In this document: piece after piece, positions 51,182 through 59,758 of the stretch
Layout: every line of letters begins with the position of its first letter
Position numbering within the stretch: position 1 is the stretch's first letter
NCBI GenBank assembly: GCA_020438215.1
Contig: JAGQUX010000015.1
Coordinates: forward strand, 1 to 60,393
DNA from: Armatimonadota bacterium
GTDB taxonomy: Bacteria > Armatimonadota > Fimbriimonadia > Fimbriimonadales > Fimbriimonadaceae
Direction of reading: 5' to 3'
DNA length: 60,393 nucleotides
Notes under the pieces: model-generated
Seen by the model: the letters and a program-made list of their open reading frames with translations, nothing else
Databases searched by the model: none
Told to the model about the DNA's origin: nothing
Program-made: the position numbers and the translations under genes

Positions 51182-51973
51182 CACCGCTGGGTCGGTGAGC
51201 GACAGGGTTTTCAGGTACGTGTCTGCCGCTTTGAGTGGCTTCTCAAGGATTGCACCCCAGAACCAAACCAAGGTTTGGAGAGCTTCCATTGCGTTTTTCA
51301 TCTGAGTTGGAGGTATTTCTAACTCAACGATCTTCTGCAATCCGATGAGCGCTTCTGCAGATATCCAGCGTGTATCTGAGTACCGCTCCGCCATTTCTTG
51401 ACAGATGTGTCCACCTGCCTGGGCACTCACGAGGGCGGGATTGGTCGTCATTTTGGTGTCGGTTTCAACACACCGCGTCCAATCAGGGGAGTGGCCTTCT
51501 TCAATCAATAGCCTTGCGAGTGCCCAGATCAAAACCACCTGCGGATTCTCGTGGGATTGCATGTGCCCCAGCACTTCGATCGCAAGGTTGTAGTACGCCT
51601 CATCCGGGCTGTCGTGAGGCATAGAGATCGCCACCACCTCTGAGAAAGCAATCGCCGCAGTCAAGCGATCAAAGTCAGTACGGAGCTGAGGATACGATGT
51701 GATCGGACGGACGTGGGTGACAAAACGTTGGTGACGCCCCTCCACCCATGTGAACTCGGCATTGACCAGAAGTTCGCTACTTCCTGCTAGGCGCGAGGCA
51801 GGTTTCTTTGCTCCTTTGGCGATAACGTCGGTTTTGCCGTACTCCTGAGTAAGTAAGGTCAGACGGCGGCTGTTTTCACCGCTATCTGACCTTTTGAGAA
51901 CGAGCGCGTGCGCTGTTCGTTCTTGGGAAGACGTTCTAGCTTCCTCCCAGAATTGCGCCCTGGAGCCATTCAT
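51179..51973 (-). CDS. recO: DNA repair protein RecO
   Basis: A 264-residue RecO, which loads RecA with RecR during gap repair. An N-terminal OB fold (ALVLKRSDSGENSRRLTLLTQEYG) is preceded by about 20 extra residues, since no start codon lies closer than ATG 51973. The helical domain contains SEVVAISMPHDSPDEAYYNL and the GGHICQEM region. The zinc-finger cysteines found in some RecO proteins are missing. The start overlaps the upstream membrane gene by 38 bases. It is the last gene of the glmU-to-recO unit. Confidence 0.85.
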   Translation of the reverse strand: MNGSRAQFWEEARTSSQERTAHALVLKRSDSGENSRRLTLLTQEYGKTDVIAKGAKKPASRLAGSSELLVNAEFTWVEGRHQRFVTHVRPITSYPQLRTDFDRLTAAIAFSEVVAISMPHDSPDEAYYNLAIEVLGHMQSHENPQVVLIWALARLLIEEGHSPDWTRCVETDTKMTTNPALVSAQAGGHICQEMAERYSDTRWISAEALIGLQKIVELEIPPTQMKNAMEALQTLVWFWGAILEKPLKAADTYLKTLSLTDPAV

Positions 51974-52655
51974 TCCAGATGTAGCTCATCCGGTCAATAA
52001 CCAGAGCAAAGCGAGCCATAACCGTAGAGCCAAAGATCGCACCAAAGCCGATCATCAGCATCCAGCGGCCCATCGTGTTGAGCCCGGTCAGGAACTTGCC
52101 TTTCAGTTCGAAGCTGAACAGGAAGTAGCTGAACGCGGAGATCAACGTAAAGATGAAGATCGCATTGGTGAGAGCTTGCGAAGCGTAGAGTTCTCCTGCA
52201 ACTGGCTGAGCAGGTACGAAGCTCCAAGTGGTTGGGATCACGGGCAGTGCCGAGCTATAGATCTGCGGACCATAGGTGTTCCACCAGACTTCCAGCTGTT
52301 GACCGGACCAAATGCCAAGGATGATCCCGATTGGAATTTTGCTCATCCAGTTGTGCTTCTTGGAAAAGACCATGTAGCCCATCAAGCCGATAGGAGCCAG
52401 GATGCTATAGATCCAAAAGCCGTTGGAGGCAACCGTTGCCACACCATCAGCGGAGACATCGGTTTTCCCGAGCATCTTGATCCACCATTCTGTGTAGAGC
52501 GTATCTTTCCAGGTTGCAACCAGCGTATAGCCAGCAGCGAGACCAAGATAGATATGCTCGAAGAAGCGATAGAACCGAGTTTCGCGGTAAAGAACGCTAT
52601 ATAGCCCAAATGTTGCGAAGACCGCAAGCGTCAGTTTGATTGCGAGATAACTCAT
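51936..52655 (-). CDS. Multi-pass membrane protein of the six-gene block (gene 6)
   Basis: A 239-residue protein with about six membrane segments (for example LAIKLTLAVFATFGLYSVLY, IYSILAPIGLMGYMVF, IPIGIILGIWSGQQLEVWW and MLMIGFGAIFGSTVMARFAL). It has a reentrant-looking loop with WKDTLYTEWWIKMLG. I do not recognise a family. The ATG overlaps the stop of gene 5 as ATGA. Its end overlaps recO by 38 bases. Together with genes 1-5 it probably forms a membrane complex. Confidence 0.75.
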   Translation of the reverse strand: MSYLAIKLTLAVFATFGLYSVLYRETRFYRFFEHIYLGLAAGYTLVATWKDTLYTEWWIKMLGKTDVSADGVATVASNGFWIYSILAPIGLMGYMVFSKKHNWMSKIPIGIILGIWSGQQLEVWWNTYGPQIYSSALPVIPTTWSFVPAQPVAGELYASQALTNAIFIFTLISAFSYFLFSFELKGKFLTGLNTMGRWMLMIGFGAIFGSTVMARFALVIDRMSYIWNEWLQGAILGGS

Positions 52656-53605
52656 GATCGTTTTGCTCCTGGCTTCTTGCGGGACATTGCCATACCGACG
52701 TTACCCAGCACAACGGCAAGGATCAGTAGGATGAGCGCAATGTGCAGCGTTCCGTAGTATTTCGAACCGCGAGCAAGCGTCTTCCCTTCGGTGATCTTCG
52801 GATACTCCTTGCCACCTTTGTTCAGAACCTTGATATTGCCATCTTCATCCTTCAAATTGACGCCGTTTGCCATGCAGTATTCAAGGTCGTAGACGCCTTT
52901 CAATCCAACGGCAACACCATTGACTTGCTTGGCTTGGTAGAACGGAAGAACCGTCGGACCGACAACCCCAGTCACCATCGCGCCGATGCTGACTTTCTTG
53001 TTCAATCGCTGAACCGCAACGTCAATCGAAGCAGAAGCGGTGACAACAATCATCATTCCCGCATCTTCAATCTTGCGGACATCTTTCAATACCGGCGATT
53101 CCCAAATGGAGATTTCACCAGCCCCGGCCTTCTTAGTGCGCTTACCGCTCCACGCATTCCGCAGGTCGATCCCCATATTGAGGTTGGTCGCTTCTGCATT
53201 TGCAAAATAACCCAGATCAATATAGTCTTCACCGATCTGATATTCGTAGAGCCCTTCATCTTTTCGCTCTTTGATAATCCGCGCGAGTGTTGTGCGGGCA
53301 ACCTGAGGGGCAATCGGGTCAGCCGCCGAGTAGAACACGAACTTGAGATTGCGGCTCATGAGCAATCGGAGCAGGTTTTCAAAGTGCCCCATGCTTTCTC
53401 CGCGAGTGGAGTTCGTCCAGTCGGATTGGATAATGACCGTCTTCCCTTCCGGAATATCCATGATCGCTTGATACAGATCCCGAGAGGATGGGTCTGGATC
53501 GGTCGGAATCTCGATAGTAATAAAGAGGCCGGCTGATACACACACCGCAAGAATCAGATAAAGAATCCGGCGGTCAACTGCTTGTAGTTTTTCCCAAATT
53601 GTCAC
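52652..53605 (-). CDS. Membrane-anchored Rossmann-like protein of the block (gene 5)
   Basis: A 317-residue protein starting at GTG 53605, which overlaps the gene 4 stop as GTGA. A membrane helix near the start (RRILYLILAVCVSAGLFI) and another near the end (TLHIALILLILAVVLGNVGM) flank a 240-residue domain with alternating strands and helices: GKTVIIQSDWTNSTRGESMG, NLKFVFYSAADPIAPQVAR and GMMIVVTASASIDVAVQRL. This looks like a Rossmann-type domain outside the cytoplasm, though the topology is inferred. No known family name can be given. Confidence 0.75.
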   Translation of the reverse strand: MTIWEKLQAVDRRILYLILAVCVSAGLFITIEIPTDPDPSSRDLYQAIMDIPEGKTVIIQSDWTNSTRGESMGHFENLLRLLMSRNLKFVFYSAADPIAPQVARTTLARIIKERKDEGLYEYQIGEDYIDLGYFANAEATNLNMGIDLRNAWSGKRTKKAGAGEISIWESPVLKDVRKIEDAGMMIVVTASASIDVAVQRLNKKVSIGAMVTGVVGPTVLPFYQAKQVNGVAVGLKGVYDLEYCMANGVNLKDEDGNIKVLNKGGKEYPKITEGKTLARGSKYYGTLHIALILLILAVVLGNVGMAMSRKKPGAKRS

Positions 53606-54531
53606 GACGATACACCACCTTTTTCGAGGCCGAGCCAAAGCCGAAGCCCCATGGCGAGGGCGCCGAGTCCGACGCCGAATTCAATTGCCCGGATCGCAGG
53701 GATTTGCATATTGGCTCGGAGCCAGCCCGCGACCACGGTGAGGTCAAAGTTCGTTAGGAACTGATTGCCTGTACTTTCCACGAGTCCGTTGATCCAGCCA
53801 CTCCACATAAAGGTGAGTGCGCCCATCAAGTTGAGCATGAGGATGAGGGCAGAAGCCATCATAACCGTTGCCTCAACTGATCGGATTCGGAAAGCGCGGT
53901 ACGCCGCCGAGAGGATGAAAAACGCGATCATGGAGAACATCGCCGCGTCCATCTGTTGGTACATCCCATCAAACAGGGCGTCGTTTACGTAGTTGGCAAA
54001 CTTCCAGTTCTCTTGTGAGGTGAGCAACGCTTCCGGGTCGTTGAATTGGCGCATGTTCCAATCCCAGAACCCAAAGATCGCCATGATCACCGAGCTGACG
54101 ATGAGAATCAAGCTGAATCCCCAGTCTTGAGCGCGTCGCCGGATCTTGTTGATATGCACGCGCATTAGCGAGAAAATCCCAAGTCCGAGGAGGAACGCAG
54201 CAAGGATGTTCGCGGTTTTGGCTACTGGGTCAATGGCAACCCCAAGCCAAGCGCCGAATCCTTCCACCGCGTTGCGTGGAAGTTCTTTTTCAAAATCAGC
54301 GTTGATCGGGCGTGGCCACAGATATTGCAACACAAAGACCAAGCCAGCCAAGAATGTGAAACCAACGATAATGTAGCGTCGGAACTGCGTTGGAATTGTA
54401 GAAAGCCCAAAGAACAAGAGCATCCCAATAATAAATGCACCGACCACACCGAGGATCAGACCCGTCGTGCCCGGGGCTTGTTGCCAGAAATTTGTTTCCG
54501 GCGGAGTGGCTTGAGCGAGGAATTGCAACAT
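53602..54531 (-). CDS. Polytopic membrane protein of the block (gene 4)
   Basis: A 309-residue protein with seven or eight membrane segments at about 24-45, 53-72, 105-125, 138-157, 192-213, 222-245 and 280-303. A polar loop after the second (WPRPINADFEKELPRNAVEG) may lie outside. I do not recognise a family. It overlaps gene 3 by one base (TAATG) and gene 5 by four. It may be the channel or scaffold of the complex. Confidence 0.75.
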   Translation of the reverse strand: MLQFLAQATPPETNFWQQAPGTTGLILGVVGAFIIGMLLFFGLSTIPTQFRRYIIVGFTFLAGLVFVLQYLWPRPINADFEKELPRNAVEGFGAWLGVAIDPVAKTANILAAFLLGLGIFSLMRVHINKIRRRAQDWGFSLILIVSSVIMAIFGFWDWNMRQFNDPEALLTSQENWKFANYVNDALFDGMYQQMDAAMFSMIAFFILSAAYRAFRIRSVEATVMMASALILMLNLMGALTFMWSGWINGLVESTGNQFLTNFDLTVVAGWLRANMQIPAIRAIEFGVGLGALAMGLRLWLGLEKGGVSS

Positions 54532-55502
54532 TATGCGCCCCCTCCTGCGTTAGCCGCTTCTTCTTCGCCTTCGTAATCAGGGTTTGGTTCCCGTTCGATA
54601 GTATTCATTTCTTCAGTAATCAAAGGATTGAAAAGCCGGTGAACCATTGTGTCGGATGCCGTTTTTCGTTTTGCTTCGCCCTCGTAAGGCTCCATCCGCG
54701 AAACCCCGCCTTCATCAATCCGCTGGACAGCGAGTGGCTGGAGTCGTTCCGCTGACATGATGAGGAAGCCCAGCATGACGTAAGCCGTCATGAGGATCTT
54801 CGCCCAGTCTTGTCCGAGGAGCGAACCGACGAGAACCGGCTCGCGGGTGAGGTAAGCGGATGCCGCATAGAATTCATCACCGATGAGAACGTAGTCACAT
54901 GCGGCAATAAAGAATGGCGTTTGGGTGGACTGGGTAGAACCCGCCACCTGAATTGCTCCGATGGAGTTACAAGTCTCAGCAAAAATCAGCGATTCTGCGT
55001 AGAACGCACCAAGAAGGAACGCCGCCGCAACTTTCTCGCGGAGGATAATCCCGGAGACACCAGCGGCAAATGCAAACTGCTGGTCAGAGATGTACTGGAC
55101 GCTATCAATAGAGTAGCGATCCGACATCCCTTGTTGCGAGTAAACGTCTCGGATGACTTCTTGAGCAACAGCGTAAACCGTAGCCCGCGCACAACAGAGC
55201 TTAATCGGGGTGGCGAATTGCGCCGCCGTCTTGGTGACTTGCGCAAAAATGTTCACCGCTTGGACGGAGACCGCATCAAGGTCACCAATCCCCGGAACCA
55301 TCAGAATCGGTCGCCCCATTTCGGTAGCGCGACCAATTGCGTCATCAATAGCGTTCAAACCGGCGATACGCCGAATAAAAAGGTTGCCTCCGGTTTTCTT
55401 TGCCCGTGCAATGTTGTACAGGATAAAGAAAACAACCAGAAGCGTCGAGAAAACCCCGAACCACCCTGTGTCTAAGTATTGCGAGCCTTGCAGAAAATTC
55501 AT
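54531..55502 (-). CDS. DUF6754-like membrane protein of the block (gene 3)
   Basis: A 323-residue protein with one N-terminal helix (GVFSTLLVVFFILYNIARA), then a Rossmann-like soluble domain with RATEMGRPILMVPGIGDLDA and TAAQFATPIKLCCARATVYA, a second hydrophobic stretch near 255-275, and an acidic tail (PDYEGEEEAANAGGGA). The pattern resembles DUF6754, a conserved domain of unknown function; this is from memory. Its ATG directly follows the TAA of gene 2. The 1-base overlap with gene 4 implies coupling. Confidence 0.7.
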   Translation of the reverse strand: MNFLQGSQYLDTGWFGVFSTLLVVFFILYNIARAKKTGGNLFIRRIAGLNAIDDAIGRATEMGRPILMVPGIGDLDAVSVQAVNIFAQVTKTAAQFATPIKLCCARATVYAVAQEVIRDVYSQQGMSDRYSIDSVQYISDQQFAFAAGVSGIILREKVAAAFLLGAFYAESLIFAETCNSIGAIQVAGSTQSTQTPFFIAACDYVLIGDEFYAASAYLTREPVLVGSLLGQDWAKILMTAYVMLGFLIMSAERLQPLAVQRIDEGGVSRMEPYEGEAKRKTASDTMVHRLFNPLITEEMNTIEREPNPDYEGEEEAANAGGGA

Positions 55503-55838
55503 TTAGGCGTTGTCTCCTACGTCAGTTGAATCAGAACCGCCAGGATCAGTTTCTTGATCCAGAGTCGTTTCTTCCAATCGAACAATTAATTTCTCCAGCG
55601 AACTTGGGCTTTGAATCAAGCGGCTGTAATCATGGACGTTCGACATCCCAATAAACGGCGCAAGAAATGGCGAGAGCGCAATCATGGACTGCCCTGCAAG
55701 CCGACCAACTGGCTTGTGAGATTCCAAAAGAAAAACGGCTGGGGTTGTCAAACCGCGCTTTGTAATTTGCTCGGTGACTTTAGTGATCAAGCTGTCCTCC
55801 TCCTCGGGAGTCAGTTCCTCGGTCCACAGGTCGTTCAT
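55503..55838 (-). CDS. Small soluble protein of the block (gene 2)
   Basis: A 111-residue protein with no signal peptide. The core ITKRGLTTPAVFLLESHKPV, followed by SMIALSPFLAPFIG and a helical SSLEKLIVRLEETT, looks like a small conserved helical protein, possibly a peripheral partner of gene 3. The hydrophobic middle (GQSMIALSPFLAPF) could touch the membrane. Its start is inside gene 1 (59-base overlap, different frame), with AAAGA before the ATG. The stop abuts the gene 3 ATG. Confidence 0.7.
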   Translation of the reverse strand: MNDLWTEELTPEEEDSLITKVTEQITKRGLTTPAVFLLESHKPVGRLAGQSMIALSPFLAPFIGMSNVHDYSRLIQSPSSLEKLIVRLEETTLDQETDPGGSDSTDVGDNA

Positions 55839-56313
55839 TTTCTTTCAGTGCGGCTATTTTGACCAATACTTCGTCTCGGTTGCCACGGAGACGAAGGTAA
55901 ACCCCTCGAAAAGCATCAAGTCGTGATGTTTTTCTGAGAGGAGAGAGGTTAATTGCCGTTTCCCCCTCCTCGATTCGTTTGACGTCCGACCAGTAGATAA
56001 ATGTCCGATTGAAGCCGCATTTCGAACTGGCACCCGTTTCGTCCAGGCGATATTGAATGGGCAAAAACATTTCTGTTGTAGAAGCGACGACTATTCCCGC
56101 TCCAAGAAACCCCACCAAGGGATGAAACAAGATTGTGCCGAAAAGAAAAGCCACTCCCGCACCCATAGCTACTATCCATTGCTTCGACCGATTCTCCTTC
56201 CCCAGGTGGACAGACCACTCCAACGGCTCAATAGTTTGAACCTCGCTATGGCCTGCATCCCCAGATTCTGTGGACTCTAATACGTCCCCAACCTCATCAA
56301 TCGGTTCCGTCAT
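55780..56313 (-). CDS. Membrane protein with PH-like domain (gene 1)
   Basis: A 177-residue protein. The acidic N-terminal part (about 1-40) precedes two adjacent membrane helices (about 46-85) and a beta-rich domain with FLPIQYRLDETGASS, FIYWSDVKRIEEGETAINLSPLR and FRGVYLRLRGNRDEVLVKI. This arrangement resembles bacterial PH (bPH/YdbT-like) domains. ATG 56313 shares one base with the prs stop (TAATG), which is why I prefer it to ATG 56322. The tail encodes the overlap with gene 2. Confidence 0.75.
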   Translation of the reverse strand: MTEPIDEVGDVLESTESGDAGHSEVQTIEPLEWSVHLGKENRSKQWIVAMGAGVAFLFGTILFHPLVGFLGAGIVVASTTEMFLPIQYRLDETGASSKCGFNRTFIYWSDVKRIEEGETAINLSPLRKTSRLDAFRGVYLRLRGNRDEVLVKIAALKENERPVDRGTDSRGGGQLDH

Positions 56314-57257
56314 TAATGCCAATCGTTGAAAAGAGTGGAAACCGATTCGTTGAAGTGGATGCGTTTGATCGCTTCTCCAAGCAAAGGTGCGCTAGGGAGT
56401 ACGTGCAATTTCGCAAATTCTTTCTCGTTTGTAATCGGGATTGTATCAAGACAAATCACTTTTGAGAAGATGCTGTCTTGCAAACGGTTAGCCGCACTGC
56501 CGCTAAAGATAGGGTGCGTACAACACGCAATGACATCAGTTGCGCCGCGATTGCGAAGCGCCTCCGCTCCCTGAATGATGGAGCCACCCGTATCAATCAT
56601 GTCGTCAATCATGATGCACCGTTTACCGTTGACATCACCGATAATCTCCATGATGTCCACCTTATTGGGCTCAGGACGACGCTTAGCGATGATCGCAATT
56701 GGACTGCTCAGCTGTTCCGCAAGGGCGCGAGCACGAGCAACACCTCCCACGTCCGGGCTGACAACAACAACGTCGTCTTGATCTTTGTAGCCGGCCTCAA
56801 TCAAGTGGCGACCGAGAATCGGGCCGCCATAAAGGTGGTCGACGGGAATATCAAAGAAACCTTGAATCTGCTCGGCGTGGAGATCAATCGCTACAACACG
56901 GTGCGCCCCCGCTTCGACAATCAAATCAGCAACCAATCGCGCGGTAACTGGCTCACGGGGCTTGGTCTTTTTATCTTGGCGAGCATAGCCATAGTACGGC
57001 ATCACAACTGTAATGCGGCTCGCACTGGCCCGGCGGAAGGCATCCAGCATGATGAGAAGTTCCATGATGGATTCGTTGACCGGTGCGCAAGTCGGTTGAA
57101 CAATAAATACGTCGTTGCCGCGTGCACTTTCATCCACCATCAAGCGGATTTCGCCATCGCTGAACTTTGTTGATGTGAGCCGCCCAAGCTCAATCCCCAG
57201 ATGTTCAGCAATCCGGCGCGCTAACGCCTTGTTTGCATTGCCCGCAAAGAGCTTCAT
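56313..57257 (-). CDS. prs: Ribose-phosphate pyrophosphokinase
   Basis: A 314-residue PRPP synthase that feeds purine, pyrimidine, histidine and tryptophan synthesis. It shows MKLFAGNANKALARRIAEHLG, SARGNDVFIVQPTCAPVN, the DLHAEQIQGFFDIPVDHLYG loop and the PRPP motif MIDDMIDTGGSI. ATG 57257 fits the family start and lies 5 bases after the glmU stop. It links nucleotide supply to the glmU operon, as in Bacillus. PRPP is also used by upp, read divergently from glmU nearby. Confidence 0.96.
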   Translation of the reverse strand: MKLFAGNANKALARRIAEHLGIELGRLTSTKFSDGEIRLMVDESARGNDVFIVQPTCAPVNESIMELLIMLDAFRRASASRITVVMPYYGYARQDKKTKPREPVTARLVADLIVEAGAHRVVAIDLHAEQIQGFFDIPVDHLYGGPILGRHLIEAGYKDQDDVVVVSPDVGGVARARALAEQLSSPIAIIAKRRPEPNKVDIMEIIGDVNGKRCIMIDDMIDTGGSIIQGAEALRNRGATDVIACCTHPIFSGSAANRLQDSIFSKVICLDTIPITNEKEFAKLHVLPSAPLLGEAIKRIHFNESVSTLFNDWH

Positions 57258-57262
57258 GCCGG

Positions 57263-58675
57263 TCAACGGCCTTTCTCCGTCGATTGTTGCTCTAGCTTTC
57301 GCTTCCGCCACGTTTTGAACCATTCTTCTTTGATCTCCTGCTTCCCACGCCCGATAGTCATTGCCCCATCGGGTACATCTCGATTCACCACACTTCCCGC
57401 TGCAACCATTGCTTCATCTCCGATATTGAGAGGAGCCACCAAAGTCGAGTTGCTACCCACAAACGTATCTTGCCCGATTTTGGTGATGTGTTTGTTGAAA
57501 CCGTCGTAATTGCACGTGATTGTGCCGGCCCCAATATTCGTTCTTGCGCCAATCTCCGCATCACCCAGGTAGGTCAAGTGAGAAACGCTGACATCTTCAT
57601 GCAATGTCGCGTTTTTGACTTCGACATAGTTCCCCACCTTGACGCGATCTTCCAGCAATGCCTTCGGGCGGATATTTGCGAAAGGTCCGACCCGCACTTC
57701 ATCAGTAATTCGGCATTGATTCATGTGTGACATAAAAACGTGACATCCATTGCCGATTTGGGCATCGCGGATGAAGCAGTGTGGGCCAATCATATTGTCT
57801 TGTCCCATCACAACTTTGCCCTGAAGAAAACAACCAGGGAGAATTGTTGTGCCTGCTCCGATCTGAACATTACCGCCGATCCAAGTTGAATGGGGATCAA
57901 CGATATGCACGCCGTTCATAGCATGAGACTTCAGGATGCGCTGGTTCAGTTTCCCTGCCGCTGCGGCAAGCTGCCACCGGTCATTCACACCAAGGAACTC
58001 ATCCGCATCGTCAAAGTGAACTGCATCAAGCCCTGCTCCCTCGCTCGCAATCATTGAGATCACATCGGGCAGATAGTATTCGCCCTGGGCGTTGTCATTC
58101 TTGACCTGCGGGAGCAACCGGAAAAGCGTTGGGCCATCAAAGCAGTAAACCGCCGGATTAACTTCCTTGATTGCTCGCTGCTCTTCGGAAGCATCTTTAT
58201 GTTCAACGATTCCCGTGACCTTGCCTTCTCCATCACGAAGGATGCGCCCATATCCCGTGGGATCATCCAGTGAAAAAGTCGCGAGAACGCACTTGGCACC
58301 GGATTCTTGCTGTTGTTTGACAAGGCTCGCGAGCGTTGCTCCGCTGAGCAATGGGGTATCCCCCGCCAAGACCAGCACCGACCCTTGAAAATCTCCTAAT
58401 AACGGTGTGGCTTGCTGAGTGGCGTGGGCAGTTCCGAGTCGCTCGGTTTGCTCAACAAATTCCAGAGGCTCGCTACTTAGGCTCTCACGGACGAGATCGG
58501 CACCATTCCCGATGACCGTGACAATTCGATCTGCGCCAGCTTCTTGGGCCGCGCGCACAACCCAGAGAGCCATCGGTCGCCCACAGGCTTCATGCAGCAC
58601 TTTCGGCAGATCGCTTTTCATGCGAGTGCCTTGTCCAGCGGCAAGAATAATAGCGGCAACAGGAGCAGAACTCAT
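57263..58675 (-). CDS. glmU: Bifunctional GlmU (UDP-GlcNAc synthesis)
   Basis: A 470-residue enzyme making UDP-N-acetylglucosamine for peptidoglycan and glycans. The N-terminal uridyltransferase has ILAAGQGTRMKSDLPKVLHEACG and the LAGDTPLL segment. The C-terminal left-handed beta-helix acetyltransferase shows repeating hexads such as IGARTNIGAGTITCNYDG and KIGQDTFVGSNSTLVAP. ATG 58675 is used because it begins the GT domain. GGTATCGT lies 17 bases before it. It leads the glmU-prs-membrane block-recO unit and diverges from upp. Confidence 0.96.
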   Translation of the reverse strand: MSSAPVAAIILAAGQGTRMKSDLPKVLHEACGRPMALWVVRAAQEAGADRIVTVIGNGADLVRESLSSEPLEFVEQTERLGTAHATQQATPLLGDFQGSVLVLAGDTPLLSGATLASLVKQQQESGAKCVLATFSLDDPTGYGRILRDGEGKVTGIVEHKDASEEQRAIKEVNPAVYCFDGPTLFRLLPQVKNDNAQGEYYLPDVISMIASEGAGLDAVHFDDADEFLGVNDRWQLAAAAGKLNQRILKSHAMNGVHIVDPHSTWIGGNVQIGAGTTILPGCFLQGKVVMGQDNMIGPHCFIRDAQIGNGCHVFMSHMNQCRITDEVRVGPFANIRPKALLEDRVKVGNYVEVKNATLHEDVSVSHLTYLGDAEIGARTNIGAGTITCNYDGFNKHITKIGQDTFVGSNSTLVAPLNIGDEAMVAAGSVVNRDVPDGAMTIGRGKQEIKEEWFKTWRKRKLEQQSTEKGR

Positions 58676-58692
58676 GGGAATGGAACCCCCAT

Positions 58693-58700
58693 ACGATACC
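58693..58700 (-). promoter_or_regulatory. GGTATCGT -10-like box before glmU
   Basis: GGTATCGT on the minus strand ends 17 bases before the glmU ATG in the 60-base gap to upp. It would start the long glmU-to-recO transcript. Confidence 0.45.
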
Positions 58701-58721
58701 CGCCCACTGCCGCCAATGAAG

Positions 58722-58727
58722 TAGCAT
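58722..58727 (+). promoter_or_regulatory. TAGCAT -10-like box before upp
   Basis: TAGCAT ends 8 bases before the upp ATG. It gives at most a two-base leader. It faces the glmU promoter in the same gap. Confidence 0.35.
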
Positions 58728-58735
58728 TCCCGGAT

Positions 58736-59356
58736 ATGGGGCTGCATGTTTCCACACACCCTTTGACCGCACATCTCCTGACCGTTCTGCGAGATGTCAC
58801 CACACCGCCTTCGGCTTTCCGGAGTGCGGCGCGAACGCTTTCCACGATTCTCAGCCTTGAAGCCACCGCTGATTTAGAATCGGAAGCGGTGAGTGTCCAA
58901 ACACCTTTGGAAGTGACAAAGGGATCACGTCTTGAGAATGGGCTTGCCGCCGTTCCGATTCTCCGCGCGGGTCTGTCTATGCTTGAGCCACTTCTTGAGC
59001 TTTTTCCTGATGTTGCCGTCGGATATATCGGGCTAGAACGCGACCATGAAACCGCTGAGGCAAGTCGCTACTACTGCAAACTCCCGAAGCTTGATGGCAA
59101 AGTTGCTGTCTGTCTTGACCCTATGCTTGCTACCGGGGGTTCAGCGGCAAAAGCGATTGAACTCATCAAAGAAGGGGGGCCAAAGCGCGTTGTGATGGTC
59201 AGTGTTGTCGCCGCTCCTGAAGGTGTGGAAAAACTCCAAGCCGTTCATCCCGATGTTCCGATCTACACAGCGGGGCTCGATCGCCAGCTCAACCCGAACA
59301 AGTACATCTTGCCCGGATTGGGGGATTACGGCGATAGGCTTTACGGAACTCAGTAA
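58736..59356 (+). CDS. upp: Uracil phosphoribosyltransferase
   Basis: A 206-residue UPRTase making UMP from uracil and PRPP. The PRPP-binding DPMLATGGSAAKAIELIK and the C-terminal uracil site LPGLGDYGDRLYGTQ are intact. GLHVSTHPLTAHLLTVLRD begins the protein at ATG 58736. The upstream codons in this frame are antisense glmU and were discarded. Its stop is paired in a hairpin with the stop of the convergent SnoaL gene. Confidence 0.95.
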   Translation: MGLHVSTHPLTAHLLTVLRDVTTPPSAFRSAARTLSTILSLEATADLESEAVSVQTPLEVTKGSRLENGLAAVPILRAGLSMLEPLLELFPDVAVGYIGLERDHETAEASRYYCKLPKLDGKVAVCLDPMLATGGSAAKAIELIKEGGPKRVVMVSVVAAPEGVEKLQAVHPDVPIYTAGLDRQLNPNKYILPGLGDYGDRLYGTQ

Positions 59357-59366
59357 GAGTTACTGA
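59350..59366. terminator. Two-sided hairpin holding both stop codons (upp/SnoaL)
   Basis: TCAGTAA and TTACTGA form a perfect 7-bp stem with loop GAG. The upp TAA (59354-59356) pairs with the TAA of the convergent gene (59360-59362, minus strand). It has no T run and is AT-rich, so its strength is doubtful. Confidence 0.45.
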
Positions 59367-59752
59367 CTGACCGCAGCAATCCATTCGCGCAGGTTATAGA
59401 AGCTCGTTACTCGACTGAGCTTCTCTTCTTTCAATTCAAAGAAAGCAGCAGCGCGGATTGCGTACTTCTGCCCGTTTGCGGCTGGCAAATTCCCATCGGT
59501 TGAGATGTACTCCCCTTCACAGATGAACTCGATTGCTCCCCGATCCCCATTCTCAAAATAGACGACATCTTTGAGTTGCTCCTTGTAGCAGTTATTCATG
59601 TGCTCTCGAAACTTGCGGAATGCTTCAAGACCAACCTCTTGTCCGCCTTCGTTGATTTCGTGAACCACTTCTGGATGCAAAGTTCCAAGCAAACCATCTT
59701 CGTCTCCAGAATTAAACGATTCGACATAAGTACGCATCAACTGACCAATCAT
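59360..59752 (-). CDS. SnoaL/NTF2-like protein
   Basis: A 130-residue protein of the NTF2-like fold, close to SnoaL-type polyketide cyclases and ketosteroid isomerase relatives: TYVESFNSGDEDGLLGTLHPEVVHEINEG at the start, RGAIEFICEGEYIS in the middle and FFELKEEKLSRVTSFYNLREW at the end. Such proteins are catalytic or simple binding modules, and the substrate is unknown. TACTCT ends exactly 6 bases before the ATG. It converges on upp with a 3-base gap. Confidence 0.88.
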   Translation of the reverse strand: MIGQLMRTYVESFNSGDEDGLLGTLHPEVVHEINEGGQEVGLEAFRKFREHMNNCYKEQLKDVVYFENGDRGAIEFICEGEYISTDGNLPAANGQKYAIRAAAFFELKEEKLSRVTSFYNLREWIAAVSQ

Positions 59753-59758
59753 TGCGAG

